Source: Paenibacillus sp. FSL R5-0766 (GTDB lineage: Bacteria > Bacillota > Bacilli > Paenibacillales > Paenibacillaceae). Taken from it: a stretch of DNA of 64,000 bases. The stretch covers positions 5,332,001 to 5,396,000 of the forward strand of contig NZ_CP150227.1 of the NCBI RefSeq assembly GCF_037971845.1. The letters are read 5' to 3'. Positions within the stretch are counted from its first letter, which is position 1, and each line of letters opens with the position of its first letter. A program made the position numbers and the translations under genes. This document shows positions 9,425-18,129 of this stretch, in pieces. Below the pieces are notes generated by a model, which saw nothing but the letters and a program-made list of their open reading frames with translations, was not told the DNA's origin and did not search any database.

Positions 9425-10192
9425 TTATATAATAACGCTTATCTCATTATAATGACGAATAATGGCATGGGCATCAACCAGATGAGATCCTTGATCTAAC
9501 TGTTGATAGTAACCGAGCGTATAGCATACGCCTGCGTGCCGCCCCATCTGCATATCTCCATTGCTGTCTCCAATTACAACGGCCTCCGCAGGATCGATAA
9601 GTAATTCACAGCAAGCCAGGAGTGCTGCTTCTCCATCCGGTTTGCCCTGGGTCACCCGATCACAGCCCACAATGGAGGTGAAAAAGGAACGTATCCCCAT
9701 CCAACCCAGATGTGTTTCTGCTGCCGCTGTACTGTCTGAAGTGACGACTGCCAGAGGTATGTCTGCTGCCCTGCAACTTTGTAAGAAAGCCAGTAATCCT
9801 GGCATCGGTTCAGCCGATTTGCGTTCCCTTACCGATTTCATGGCCACACTTGAAAATTGGCGTATCGTTGTGATCGCTTCATTCCATGGCATGCCAGCTG
9901 CATACAGCTGGCCGGCAAGCAATCCCGTACATTCATCCACAGTCGCAATGGCCAGTGGGCCTTGCGGATCATAACCTACAATATGACCATCTGCATTATG
10001 AATGGTGCCCAGAACATGCTCCAGTTCAACCGTAAATGAAGCTTCAAGCTCACTCATACGTGATTGTAACTGACTTAGCAACGTCTCTGCCCACGGCCCC
10101 CATAGCTGGAGGAATTCCAGTAATGTTCCATCTTTATCGAACAGGATAGCTTTACATGGGATCTGCACTCCATACACTTGAAGCATGGTCAT
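9425..10192 (-). CDS. HAD-family hydrolase, phosphoglycolate phosphatase-like
   Basis: A 255-residue haloacid dehalogenase superfamily phosphatase. Motif I is FDKDGT near residue 20, motif II VVTSDST, motif III lysine in QGKPDGEAAL, and motif IV VIGDSNGDM. A helical cap lies between motifs I and II, as in Gph/PgmB-like enzymes. The open frame starts with TTG 10210, but GGAGGTG follows that codon and spaces correctly to ATG 10192. The substrate is unknown; phosphoglycolate, a sugar phosphate or a nucleotide are all possible. Confidence 0.85.
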   Translation of the reverse strand: MTMLQVYGVQIPCKAILFDKDGTLLEFLQLWGPWAETLLSQLQSRMSELEASFTVELEHVLGTIHNADGHIVGYDPQGPLAIATVDECTGLLAGQLYAAGMPWNEAITTIRQFSSVAMKSVRERKSAEPMPGLLAFLQSCRAADIPLAVVTSDSTAAAETHLGWMGIRSFFTSIVGCDRVTQGKPDGEAALLACCELLIDPAEAVVIGDSNGDMQMGRHAGVCYTLGYYQQLDQGSHLVDAHAIIRHYNEISVII

Positions 10193-10256
10193 CCGTATCA
10201 CCTCCATCAAGTTATGCTATAAATACATACAGCCCTTAATGCAAAATAATCAAAAT

Positions 10257-11021
10257 CTATTTGATCGTACTTAACCAAGCCAGTACTGTCTTGACCGTCT
10301 GATTCAGCTGTTCTTCTCCACTCACTTCCGGCTTACCATCTCCTTTTTGATGACCATAATCACCGAACTGGGCGTGGTTTCCACCTTCAATGGTGTAGTA
10401 TACCGTCTCCACGGGCAAATACATACGTCCACTCTGATACTTGGTCATATTCACAACCTCATCTTTAGTACCCAAAATGGATAAAGCAGGTATTCCAAGT
10501 GTCATTACACTCCCTTTTTCATCCGGGTAAGATGCCAAGAAGAAGATCCCGTGAAGTGCATCAGGATGCGATGCTACATAACGTGCAGCCATGGACCCAC
10601 CGAGAGAATGTCCACCCATAACGAATTGTTCATCTGGATATGCGGCCAGTATCTCATCTGCCAAGTTTGGCTTGAGCACTGCCAGGTTAACTGGCATCTT
10701 GGCAATAATCGTGTGATGACCCGCAGCGGCCAACTCATGCGCAAGTGGTGCGTAACTTTCAGGTTTTACCAGTCCACCAGGGTAGAAAAGTACACTTTTC
10801 CCAGTCGGTTTATCTGGCACAAAATCAATCCAGTTCTCTTGTTCGCTCACGGTCACCTTATTGGCTGTTTCCATGGCCGTTTGAGCTGTTTCCTGTGGAC
10901 CGTATGGTGTGAATAATTGCCACGCAACAAATCCACATCCAATGACAATGAGCGCCAGAAGTACGAGCAGGAATTTCCCGATGCCCCTCTTCTTGCGCCC
11001 TGTATTATACCGATTTCTCAA
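10257..11021 (-). CDS. Membrane-anchored alpha/beta hydrolase
   Basis: A 254-residue protein with a basic N-terminus (RNRYNTGRKKR), one transmembrane or signal-anchor helix (about 15-36) and an extracellular alpha/beta hydrolase domain. The nucleophile elbow is GGHSLGGS near residue 129, the acid probably D in GTKDEVV, and the histidine in GGNHAQFG. It resembles the Abhydrolase_5 group of small esterases. The start is TTG 11021, 8 nt after AAAGGTG. No lipobox is present. The substrate is unknown. Confidence 0.78.
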   Translation of the reverse strand: MRNRYNTGRKKRGIGKFLLVLLALIVIGCGFVAWQLFTPYGPQETAQTAMETANKVTVSEQENWIDFVPDKPTGKSVLFYPGGLVKPESYAPLAHELAAAGHHTIIAKMPVNLAVLKPNLADEILAAYPDEQFVMGGHSLGGSMAARYVASHPDALHGIFFLASYPDEKGSVMTLGIPALSILGTKDEVVNMTKYQSGRMYLPVETVYYTIEGGNHAQFGDYGHQKGDGKPEVSGEEQLNQTVKTVLAWLSTIK

Positions 11022-11069
11022 CGTTAATCACCTTTCTTCACTTCCGCAGGTGCCGCGGCTCACAGAATT

Positions 11070-11095
11070 GGGAGCCTTCGTTAATTCAGGCTCCC
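11070..11095 (-). terminator. Hairpin behind kdgA
   Basis: GGGAGCCT and AGGCTCCC form an 8-bp stem around a 10-nt loop, about 22 bp past the kdgA stop. The minus-strand T-tract is poor, so termination is uncertain. Confidence 0.4.
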
Positions 11096-11116
11096 TTTCT
11101 CCGAATTGAACAAATA

Positions 11117-11782
11117 TTATTCAGCCTTGGCCTTGCGGTAAGCATCCATATATTGTTCCGCTTTGCGACGGACATGACTCAGGTCACCCGTCTTCACAGC
11201 TTCCGATGTCAAGTCGGAACCGATCCCTACAGCCACTGCTCCACCCTTGATCCAATCCCCCAGATTAGACAAGGATACCCCGCCAGTTGGCATAAAATTC
11301 GCCTGCGGCATAGGGCCCTTCATCGTTTTGATAATCGAAGGATCATACAGATTACCCGGGAACAACTTCACAATGTCCACACCGAGTTCCAGTGCGCGTT
11401 GAACATCAGCAATCGTCATCACACCAGGCAGAATCGGAATTCGATACAGGTTGCAGATCTGAACCGTATCCGGGTTCAGGGAAGGTCCAACTACAAACTC
11501 GGCACCCGACATGATGGCCGCTCTTGCCGTTTGCGGTTCAAGCACCGTTCCCGCACCAATAATTGCGAATTTCTCTGGATCTTGTGTGTTCCAATGGTAT
11601 ACACGGCTTAATTTTTCAATGGCTTTGAGCGCACTGGGTACTGTCATCGTAATCTCGATAACTTTAATGCCACCCGCAATCGCTTGCTCGGCCATGGCAA
11701 TGACTTGATCCGCAGAATCTGCACGCAGAACCGCCACAACCCCATTGTCCGTAATCTTTTGCAACAGCTGAAGCTTCTTCAT
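11117..11782 (-). CDS. kdgA: KDPG/KHG aldolase (2-dehydro-3-deoxy-6-phosphogluconate aldolase)
   Basis: Class I aldolase that cleaves KDPG to pyruvate and glyceraldehyde 3-phosphate. At 221 residues it has the standard length. The catalytic glutamate is in KVIEITMTVPSA and the Schiff-base lysine in DIVKLFPGNLYDP. The ATG at 11782 has GGGAGAG upstream. It follows kdgK by 87 bp on the same strand, so the pair performs the last two steps of ketodeoxygluconate (pectin/hexuronate) breakdown. The uronate isomerase and reductase genes are not in the window. Confidence 0.93.
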   Translation of the reverse strand: MKKLQLLQKITDNGVVAVLRADSADQVIAMAEQAIAGGIKVIEITMTVPSALKAIEKLSRVYHWNTQDPEKFAIIGAGTVLEPQTARAAIMSGAEFVVGPSLNPDTVQICNLYRIPILPGVMTIADVQRALELGVDIVKLFPGNLYDPSIIKTMKGPMPQANFMPTGGVSLSNLGDWIKGGAVAVGIGSDLTSEAVKTGDLSHVRRKAEQYMDAYRKAKAE

Positions 11783-11869
11783 TTCATTCTCTCCCTTGTC
11801 AATGTGGTGGTTGTGTATACAAGCCTTACATTTAAGAACGAAGATGAGCCATATATGATTTCAGAGCGA

Positions 11870-12835
11870 CTAGCGCTCAACATGGGCAACGTTGTTCAGC
11901 TTGGCCTCGACCTGCCCCCACGTCGGGAGCGCCTCCCAATCGCCAACAGCCTGTATAACCATGGAACCGGTCAAATTGCCGAGACGGGTTGCTTCCTGCG
12001 GGGAGTATCCTTTTAATAACCCCGATAAAAATCCCGCGCAGAAACCATCTCCTGCTCCTACCGTATCCAGAACATAATCCGCCTTAAAGTACGGAACTTC
12101 CGTTAGGGTACCATTCGCCAATACGTAGGTCAAATCAGGACCACCCTTCACGATGCACACAGCATTCATGGAAGATAAACGCTCAAGTACTTTTTGATCA
12201 TTTTCTTCGTTGTATAGAAGTTTCATCTCGTCCAGACCCGGTAAAAAGTAGTCCGCCAGTTCAGCTAAACGCAGTATAACCGGACGGGCCTCATCCGCAG
12301 ACCATAGTTTGAGACGCAGATTTGGATCAAAGCTTACTTTCACACCTGCCTGTTTGGCAATATGTATGGCAGCCTCTACCGTAGCAAGTCCGGACGGGCT
12401 TATCGCTGCCGTTATACCCGTAACGTGCAATATCTTCGCCCCGGCAATATAATCAGGATCCAGATCATCAGGTGTGATCGCACTTGCAGCAGATAGCTTC
12501 CTATAATAATGCACCGAGGCTTTCCCGGAAGCGTTCTCACGAATCATCAAACCAGTTGGCTCGTGATCACTCAACCTTACCCGGGATACATCTACGCCTT
12601 CACCGCGAATGGCTTTCAGAATCATACTGCCGATCGGATCATTGCCCAAGCGTCCAAACCAACCACTGGTATGCCCCAGGCGGGATACGCCAATAGCCAG
12701 ATTGCTCTCAGCACCCCCGAAAGACTTGTCCAGTGTGGCTGCATATTCCAGCCCTCTTGTATCCTTGGCAGTCAGCAAACCCATACTCTCCCCAAACGTA
12801 ATAATTTCCGGGCTTGGATAGGGACTCGTTGACAT
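11870..12835 (-). CDS. kdgK: 2-dehydro-3-deoxygluconokinase (PfkB family sugar kinase)
   Basis: A 321-residue ribokinase-fold kinase predicted to phosphorylate KDG to KDPG. PfkB features are the N-terminal GESMGLL and FGGAESNLAIG segment and the C-terminal anion hole and catalytic base in DTVGAGDGFCAGF. Substrate assignment comes mainly from the adjacent kdgA. The ATG at 12835 follows GGAGGG. A clear promoter (12881-12909) and a LacI/CcpA-type operator (12948-12961) lie upstream. Confidence 0.88.
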   Translation of the reverse strand: MSTSPYPSPEIITFGESMGLLTAKDTRGLEYAATLDKSFGGAESNLAIGVSRLGHTSGWFGRLGNDPIGSMILKAIRGEGVDVSRVRLSDHEPTGLMIRENASGKASVHYYRKLSAASAITPDDLDPDYIAGAKILHVTGITAAISPSGLATVEAAIHIAKQAGVKVSFDPNLRLKLWSADEARPVILRLAELADYFLPGLDEMKLLYNEENDQKVLERLSSMNAVCIVKGGPDLTYVLANGTLTEVPYFKADYVLDTVGAGDGFCAGFLSGLLKGYSPQEATRLGNLTGSMVIQAVGDWEALPTWGQVEAKLNNVAHVER

Positions 12836-12880
12836 GATTTCTTCCCTCCTTATATTTACATTCCCTCATCTTCTTTTTCT

Positions 12881-12909
12881 ATTGTCATCCTCTATGCAAC
12901 CGTTGTCAA
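12881..12909 (-). promoter_or_regulatory. kdgK promoter
   Basis: On the minus strand a consensus TTGACA (complement of 12904-12909) is followed by a 17-bp spacer and GACAAT (complement of 12881-12886). It lies about 45 bp upstream of the kdgK ATG. Confidence 0.75.
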
Positions 12910-12947
12910 TCCCGTTGTGTTCATTTTGTTGTCACAGCTTTGAGAAA

Positions 12948-12961
12948 AGATAACGCTTACC
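12948..12961 (-). promoter_or_regulatory. cre-like or LacI-type operator upstream of kdgK
   Basis: Read on the minus strand, GGTAAGCGTTATCT matches the cre consensus TGNAANCGNTNNCA at all defined positions but the first and last. It sits about 40 bp upstream of the -35 box. It could bind CcpA or a LacI-family KdgR; the central CG and AAGCGTT core suit either. Confidence 0.4.
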
Positions 12962-13056
12962 AATGTGAATTAAATCACAATAGAAAATGTACATCCATAT
13001 TACCCTTATTACAGATGCAAATGACCTTGTAACCAGGTCTATAAGGGGGCTACACC

Positions 13057-14097
13057 ATGAAAAATCAGACACTGATCCGGGATGATCAGGAATCTTTCTT
13101 TTACAATCTGCGCTTTATGCTTATCGTCTGTGTCCTTGCTGGTAATGCACTTGAACCACTCATTACACGTTTTGCAGGAGCGGAAGCTCTGTTCCTGTGG
13201 ATATATACGTTTCACATGCCACTCTTTGTATGGGTAACCGGGTATTTTGCGACACACTCACTCCAAGGTGCGCCTGGGCGAAACGTCCTGAAGCAGATTG
13301 CACTGCAGTACGTACTGTTTCAGTCCTTATACGCATTGATGGACTTTACCGTATTCCATACACCCCATATGCGGCTATCCTTCTTTGCACCTTACTTGCT
13401 GTTATGGTTTCTCGCGAGTCATTTCTGTTGGCGACTGCTGCTTCGTCTGACGATTTCCTGGAAACCGATATATCGGCTGATTGGATCGATTGCGCTCGGT
13501 ATAATTGCCGGGTATTTGCCCATCGATGGGTTCTGGCTCAGCTTCAGCCGTACATTTGTATTTTTGCCGTTTTTTGTCATCGGTTATGACTATGGAGCAA
13601 TCATCCGTTCACATTTATTATCCGGTTGGGGGCGGAAAACCGCAGCCATCCTCTCTGTTGCACTGTTGGTATGGATCGGGTATGGTGGTTTGAACATTTC
13701 TTCCGGATGGTTACTCGGCAGCATGACGTACGCCGAACTGGGTCACCACGAATGGTATGCCGGCATCTTCCGACTTGGAGTCTACCTATTGGAGATCGCA
13801 TCGGCAGCACTGTTCTTGGCCTGGGTACCTTCCTTGACTTCCAGACTGACGGACCTTGGACGACGCACACTTTATGTATTCCTGCTGCATGGGTTTCTCG
13901 TTCGTCTCGCGATCTGGTCCGGAGTCTACAGTTATATGGGAAGCTCGGCGTATATTCCAGTCATACTTATCATTGCCGTACTCTTCGCAGTCACCCTGGC
14001 TCTGCCGGCTGTACGTCACACCTTCAAACCTTTAATTGAACCGGATATATCCCGATTTTCTTTCCATCGACATGAGGTGTTTAAACGGTCGGTCTAA
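13057..14097 (+). CDS. Membrane acyltransferase, acyltransferase-3/OafB-like
   Basis: A 346-residue integral membrane protein with about ten hydrophobic helices. The segment YTFHMPLFVWVTGYFA has the His and the PLF-x4-GYF pattern of acyltransferase-3 proteins, which O-acetylate surface polysaccharides or related glycans. ATG 13057 follows AAGGGGG. It stands alone, divergent from kdgK. The acceptor is unknown, and the sequence is distant from the well-characterised OatA, which also carries an SGNH domain absent here. Confidence 0.75.
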   Translation: MKNQTLIRDDQESFFYNLRFMLIVCVLAGNALEPLITRFAGAEALFLWIYTFHMPLFVWVTGYFATHSLQGAPGRNVLKQIALQYVLFQSLYALMDFTVFHTPHMRLSFFAPYLLLWFLASHFCWRLLLRLTISWKPIYRLIGSIALGIIAGYLPIDGFWLSFSRTFVFLPFFVIGYDYGAIIRSHLLSGWGRKTAAILSVALLVWIGYGGLNISSGWLLGSMTYAELGHHEWYAGIFRLGVYLLEIASAALFLAWVPSLTSRLTDLGRRTLYVFLLHGFLVRLAIWSGVYSYMGSSAYIPVILIIAVLFAVTLALPAVRHTFKPLIEPDISRFSFHRHEVFKRSV

Positions 14098-14220
14098 TGC
14101 TCTGACGGATCTCTTCACCATCGATTCTATCCTGCTGTGTTGTTTCAGGCTGGAAATAAGGTGGTAAATTAGGGATACGCGCTACAAAAAACAACTTATC
14201 GTTGTAAGGAGTGATTTGTA

Positions 14221-14472
14221 ATGGCACGTCAACCGACGTCAGAACGCAAGATGAGCCGTGAGGAAGCCGGCAGACTAGGTGGTAAAGCCACTTCCAAGAA
14301 CCATGATCGAAGCTTCTACCAGATGATTGGTAAAAAGGGTGGAGAAGCGACTTCAGATGCCCATGACACTGACTTTTACAAGCAGATTGGTCGCAAGGGC
14401 GGCGAAGCAACCTCCGAAACTCATAATAAGGAATTCTATCGTGAGATTGGACGCAAAGGTGGAAGCAACTAA
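14221..14472 (+). CDS. KGG-repeat (GsiB-like) stress protein
   Basis: An 83-residue, highly charged, glycine-rich protein made of a head segment and three repeats of about 23 residues, each ending IG(K/R)KGG followed by EATS in the first two. These KGG motifs define the GsiB/YciG group of small hydrophilic stress proteins, related in composition to plant LEA proteins and thought to protect against desiccation or general stress. AAGGAGTG precedes ATG 14221. A hairpin follows at 14522-14559. No sigma-B promoter was clear. Confidence 0.85.
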   Translation: MARQPTSERKMSREEAGRLGGKATSKNHDRSFYQMIGKKGGEATSDAHDTDFYKQIGRKGGEATSETHNKEFYREIGRKGGSN

Positions 14473-14521
14473 CGAATTCCGCTCGCCACATCGAAACATG
14501 ATCATAGCTTTCCCGCAAATC

Positions 14522-14559
14522 AAGAAGTCTAATTCCATGAAAATGGTTTGAGGCTTCTT
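14522..14559 (+). terminator. Probable terminator of the KGG gene
   Basis: AAGAAG and CTTCTT arms with an inner CCAT/ATGG pair form a bulged stem followed by a short T-rich stretch, 50 bp past the KGG stop. Confidence 0.5.
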
Positions 14560-14605
14560 TCTATTGATTGTAGAAATATGACGACGGTTGTGATAGACTC
14601 AATAG

Positions 14606-14691
14606 AAAAACCGGGTGTTCACGGGTTTAAAGCAGCAAAGAATTTCACAAACTACGGGGAGCTCGACACCGGCATGCCGGTCCTTTTTTTT
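14606..14691 (+). promoter_or_regulatory. Attenuator-like leader of ilvD
   Basis: A stem-loop ACCGG-CATG-CCGGT (14668-14681) with eight T (14684-14691) lies 90 bp before the ilvD start. Its left arm is contained in ACACCGG (14666-14672), which can instead pair with CCGGGTGT (14611-14618, one bulged G). The two pairings exclude each other, the layout of a terminator/antiterminator switch. I do not recognise a known riboswitch class, and no T-box core sequence is present. It could also just be a second terminator for upstream transcription. Confidence 0.4.
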
Positions 14692-14780
14692 AGAGTACGG
14701 ATGAAATTAAACGACAGATGCACTGCCATTTACTTTTCCATTCATGTTGCTCAATATTATATATTTGGGGGGAATACACC

Positions 14781-16466
14781 ATGTCAGCCAAGAAGATGCG
14801 TTCCGATATGATCAAAAAAGGTTTTGACCGTGCACCACACCGGAGTTTGCTCCGCGCAGCGGGCGTAAAAGAAGAGGATTTCGGCAAGCCGTTTATTGCC
14901 GTATGTAACTCATACATCGATATCGTGCCCGGCCACGTCCACCTTCAGGAATTCGGTAAAATTGTAAAGGATGCTATTCGTGAAGCCGGTGGCGTTCCAT
15001 TCGAATTCAACACCATCGGAGTAGATGATGGAATTGCCATGGGACACATTGGTATGCGTTACTCGCTGCCAAGCCGTGACATTATCGCGGATTCCGTGGA
15101 AACCGTTGTATCTGCACACTGGTTCGACGGCATGGTATGTATCCCGAACTGCGATAAAATTACACCTGGCATGATGATGGGTGCACTCCGCTGTAATATC
15201 CCTACCGTGTTTGTCAGCGGTGGACCGATGAAAGCCGGTCGTGACAGCACTGGTAAAGCTCTATCCTTGACCTCTGTATTTGAAGGCGTAGGCGCTTATC
15301 AAGCAGGTAAAATCGATGATAAGAGCTTGCTTGAACTTGAACAGTTCGGCTGTCCAACATGTGGATCATGTTCCGGTATGTTTACTGCAAACTCCATGAA
15401 CTGTCTGGCTGAAGCGATGGGACTGGCTATGCCAGGTAACGGAACCATCCTGGCTGTTGCTCCTGAGCGTCGTGAGTTTGTTAAACAATCTGCTAAACAA
15501 CTAATGGAACTTATTAAAATGGATCTGAAACCACGTGATATCGTTACTGTAGAAGCGATCGATAACGCGTTTGCACTGGATATGGCGATGGGTGGATCTA
15601 CAAATACAGTACTGCACACGCTGGCACTGGCTCATGAAGCTGGCATCGAGTATCCAATCGAGCGCATCAATGAAGTAGCTAACCGCGTTCCGCATCTGGC
15701 GAAACTTGCACCTGCTTCCGATCTTCACATCGAAGACGTTCACAATGCAGGCGGCGTAAGCGCAGTGCTGAACGAATTGCTCAAGAAACCAGGCGCGATT
15801 CACGGTGACTGCATTACTGTAACGGGTAAAACGATCCGTGAGAACGTTGAAGGAAAAGAAATTCAGGATACAAATGTCATTCACCACCTGGATAACCCGC
15901 ATTCCGAAAAAGGCGGCCTGGCTGTATTGTTTGGTAACCTTGCACCACAAGGCGCTATCATCAAAGTTGGTGCAGTTGATGCTTCGGTTGGCGGATACCA
16001 CAAAGGTCCTGCCATCTGCTTTGACTCCCAAGAGCAAGCGCTCGAAGGTATTGCTAACGGCAAAGTAAAAGAAGGACATGTTGTTGTTATCCGTTATGAA
16101 GGACCAAAAGGCGGACCAGGTATGCCTGAGATGCTGGCTCCTACTTCCCAGATCGTAGGTATGGGGTTGGGTGCTAAAGTCGGTCTGATCACCGATGGAC
16201 GCTTCTCTGGCGCATCCCGCGGAATCAGTATCGGACATATCTCTCCGGAAGCAGCTGAGGGTGGTCCAATCGCCTTTGTTGAAGAAGGAGACATCATCGA
16301 ACTGGATCTGAACAACCGTATCATCGAATTGCACATCAGTGACGAAGAGTTTGAACGTCGTCGCGCAGGTTGGAAAGGCTTTGAACCGAAAGTAAAAACC
16401 GGTTATCTGGCTCGTTATTCCAAACTGGTTACCAATGCAAGCAACGGTGGCGTACTGAGTATCTAA
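14781..16466 (+). CDS. ilvD: Dihydroxy-acid dehydratase
   Basis: Iron-sulfur enzyme converting 2,3-dihydroxy-3-methylbutanoate/pentanoate to the 2-keto acids of valine and isoleucine synthesis. At 561 residues it is full length. Signature regions include [11 protein letters not shown] near 121-131 and [11 protein letters not shown] near 191-201, holding cluster cysteines. The open frame extends upstream to 14718, but ATG 14781 follows GGGGGG and starts the conserved sequence. It is monocistronic, away from any ilvBNC-leu operon, and preceded by an attenuator-like leader. Confidence 0.96.
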   Translation: MSAKKMRSDMIKKGFDRAPHRSLLRAAGVKEEDFGKPFIAVCNSYIDIVPGHVHLQEFGKIVKDAIREAGGVPFEFNTIGVDDGIAMGHIGMRYSLPSRDIIADSVETVVSAHWFDGMVCIPNCDKITPGMMMGALRCNIPTVFVSGGPMKAGRDSTGKALSLTSVFEGVGAYQAGKIDDKSLLELEQFGCPTCGSCSGMFTANSMNCLAEAMGLAMPGNGTILAVAPERREFVKQSAKQLMELIKMDLKPRDIVTVEAIDNAFALDMAMGGSTNTVLHTLALAHEAGIEYPIERINEVANRVPHLAKLAPASDLHIEDVHNAGGVSAVLNELLKKPGAIHGDCITVTGKTIRENVEGKEIQDTNVIHHLDNPHSEKGGLAVLFGNLAPQGAIIKVGAVDASVGGYHKGPAICFDSQEQALEGIANGKVKEGHVVVIRYEGPKGGPGMPEMLAPTSQIVGMGLGAKVGLITDGRFSGASRGISIGHISPEAAEGGPIAFVEEGDIIELDLNNRIIELHISDEEFERRRAGWKGFEPKVKTGYLARYSKLVTNASNGGVLSI

Positions 16467-16479
16467 TTCATTAATAAAT

Positions 16480-16523
16480 AAAGGGTTGCTCTTCTGCCAA
16501 ATCTGGCGAAGGGCAACCCTTTT
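16480..16523. terminator. Terminator shared by ilvD and the deacetylase gene
   Basis: AAAGGGTTGC and GCAACCCTTT (16480-16489 with 16513-16522) form a 10-bp stem, with a second inner GCCA/TGGC pair. T-rich sequence follows on both strands, and the two genes converge here. Confidence 0.85.
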
Positions 16524-16551
16524 CTTTTGCTCGTTGGTGTGATCAGTCCGT

Positions 16552-17955
16552 TTAGTTCCGCTCTGGTATTATCTCTTGTTCAATTAACAACGATTCATCT
16601 CTGGATTCTTCTACCGTTGCTGCCACCTGCATCGTATGTTGACCGTAACGATCCAACAGCAGATCCAGCGGCATGGCAATCATCTTGGGCACCAATTTGT
16701 CTGTACGCTGTTTCAGACGTTTGGTTCCTGCCGGGTGGATTACACTTAACAGCAGTTTCAGGTATACTTTGGATGCAGCACTGAACGGTCCAGGGGGCAA
16801 TTCTTGTATGGTAAATCCGAATTTTTCTGGGCCTCTATTAATCATGCTTACACCGTATATCGCCTTGGCAGAGCGTAACTCAGGTTCGAGTGCCACCATG
16901 CGTGCCAGATCCGGCAATTGCTGTTCCATGGTCCGGATCATGCGAATAGCCAAATGCATACTGGAACGTGATGTCACTCCAAGTTCAAACAACTTCTGAT
17001 TGTCAAAATGCAGTTCGATCACCGGATCTCCATTTTGAATAACATGGCCGTCATTCATCTCCACCCGCGCTCCGTGATATACACGTGATCTGAAGTGCAG
17101 CATGGGGTCCTCTGGCGAAGCCGTCCGCAGATGATATACCCAGTGAAACAACTTCTCCCAACCCAGCCACAAGGTCACAACGAGTCGCTTCCATAACTTC
17201 AGTGGTGTCTGTAATTGCGTTTTGTTCTGAGATTCGCTCACTGTGATACCTCCCATCAACGTATCAACGCGTACACTTTGCAGCCCACGCCGTTCAGCTT
17301 CCTGCAAGACGACTTCCAGCGCCTGAAGCATCTGCTCCGGCGCGTGTGCATCTGCACCAAGGGTCGTTCCTCGATCATGCAGCAGCATGACCTCCCCGCC
17401 TCTCAGTTCCTTCAGCATCCGTTCGGTCAATCTCTGGGCACCTACTCGGCTTCTCCAGTCTTCAAACATGGAGGACCACAGTACAATCTTTCGTTCTCTC
17501 TTGCTGAAAAAATCAAACAGATTCATAATTCCCCACGGTGGACGATAATAACAAGTCTTCACACCGGTTACTTCATGGATAATTTGACCTGTTCGCTGAA
17601 TCTGATCACGAACAGTACGCGGCCGCATGAGCCAGTTCGTCTTGTGAATATAATTATGAATGCCAATAAGATGACCTTCGTCATGTATGCGCTGAATAAG
17701 TTCTCGATGACTCGCAGCATGTTCTCCAACGACAAAAAATGTGGCTTTTGCTTGATGCTGACGAAGCAGATCAAGCAGTCTCGGCGTATAATGTGGATCT
17801 GGCCCATCGTCAAACGTTAATGCAAATTGTGTATCACTTCTTCCCCGTCGAAATACACGAAAACCAAAAAGCCTGCTAATCAAACTCGGAATAAAGGCGT
17901 AAAAAGATGAAAGATACAATAACCACAGTAGAATACTCTGAAGTATCATTGTCAT
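16552..17955 (-). CDS. Polysaccharide deacetylase with C-terminal YkoP-like domain
   Basis: A 467-residue protein. An N-terminal hydrophobic helix (about 3-30) is followed by a NodB-type deacetylase domain: TFDDGP at 47-52, metal-binding H100 and H104 (HNYIH), RPPWG at 138-142 and the LLHDRG catalytic histidine near H193. A second half (about 260-440) resembles B. subtilis YkoP, including FRSRVYHGARVEMNDG and IELHFDNQKLFEL. The first half would de-N-acetylate a cell-wall or surface glycan; the role of the second is unknown. ATG 17955 follows GGGGAG. The convergent neighbour is ilvD. Confidence 0.85.
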   Translation of the reverse strand: MTMILQSILLWLLYLSSFYAFIPSLISRLFGFRVFRRGRSDTQFALTFDDGPDPHYTPRLLDLLRQHQAKATFFVVGEHAASHRELIQRIHDEGHLIGIHNYIHKTNWLMRPRTVRDQIQRTGQIIHEVTGVKTCYYRPPWGIMNLFDFFSKRERKIVLWSSMFEDWRSRVGAQRLTERMLKELRGGEVMLLHDRGTTLGADAHAPEQMLQALEVVLQEAERRGLQSVRVDTLMGGITVSESQNKTQLQTPLKLWKRLVVTLWLGWEKLFHWVYHLRTASPEDPMLHFRSRVYHGARVEMNDGHVIQNGDPVIELHFDNQKLFELGVTSRSSMHLAIRMIRTMEQQLPDLARMVALEPELRSAKAIYGVSMINRGPEKFGFTIQELPPGPFSAASKVYLKLLLSVIHPAGTKRLKQRTDKLVPKMIAMPLDLLLDRYGQHTMQVAATVEESRDESLLIEQEIIPERN

Positions 17956-18129
17956 GTTGCAAGCTCCCCACTTCTCCTGCTGAATTACGGTGCACTATAG
18001 GCACTATCTAAAATAAACCTCCTTTAATTTTATCATAATTCAGACTTTTCTTGAATCCTGTTTTCCCAAAAAGATAGCTATCGTGTACAATAAATACAAT
18101 CTAAATATTGCATCAAAGGAGCCATGTCC

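Noticed and set aside
15501..16334. 277-residue open frame on the minus strand inside ilvD
   Set aside because: It is antisense to conserved ilvD sequence, with no start signals and noise-like residue content.
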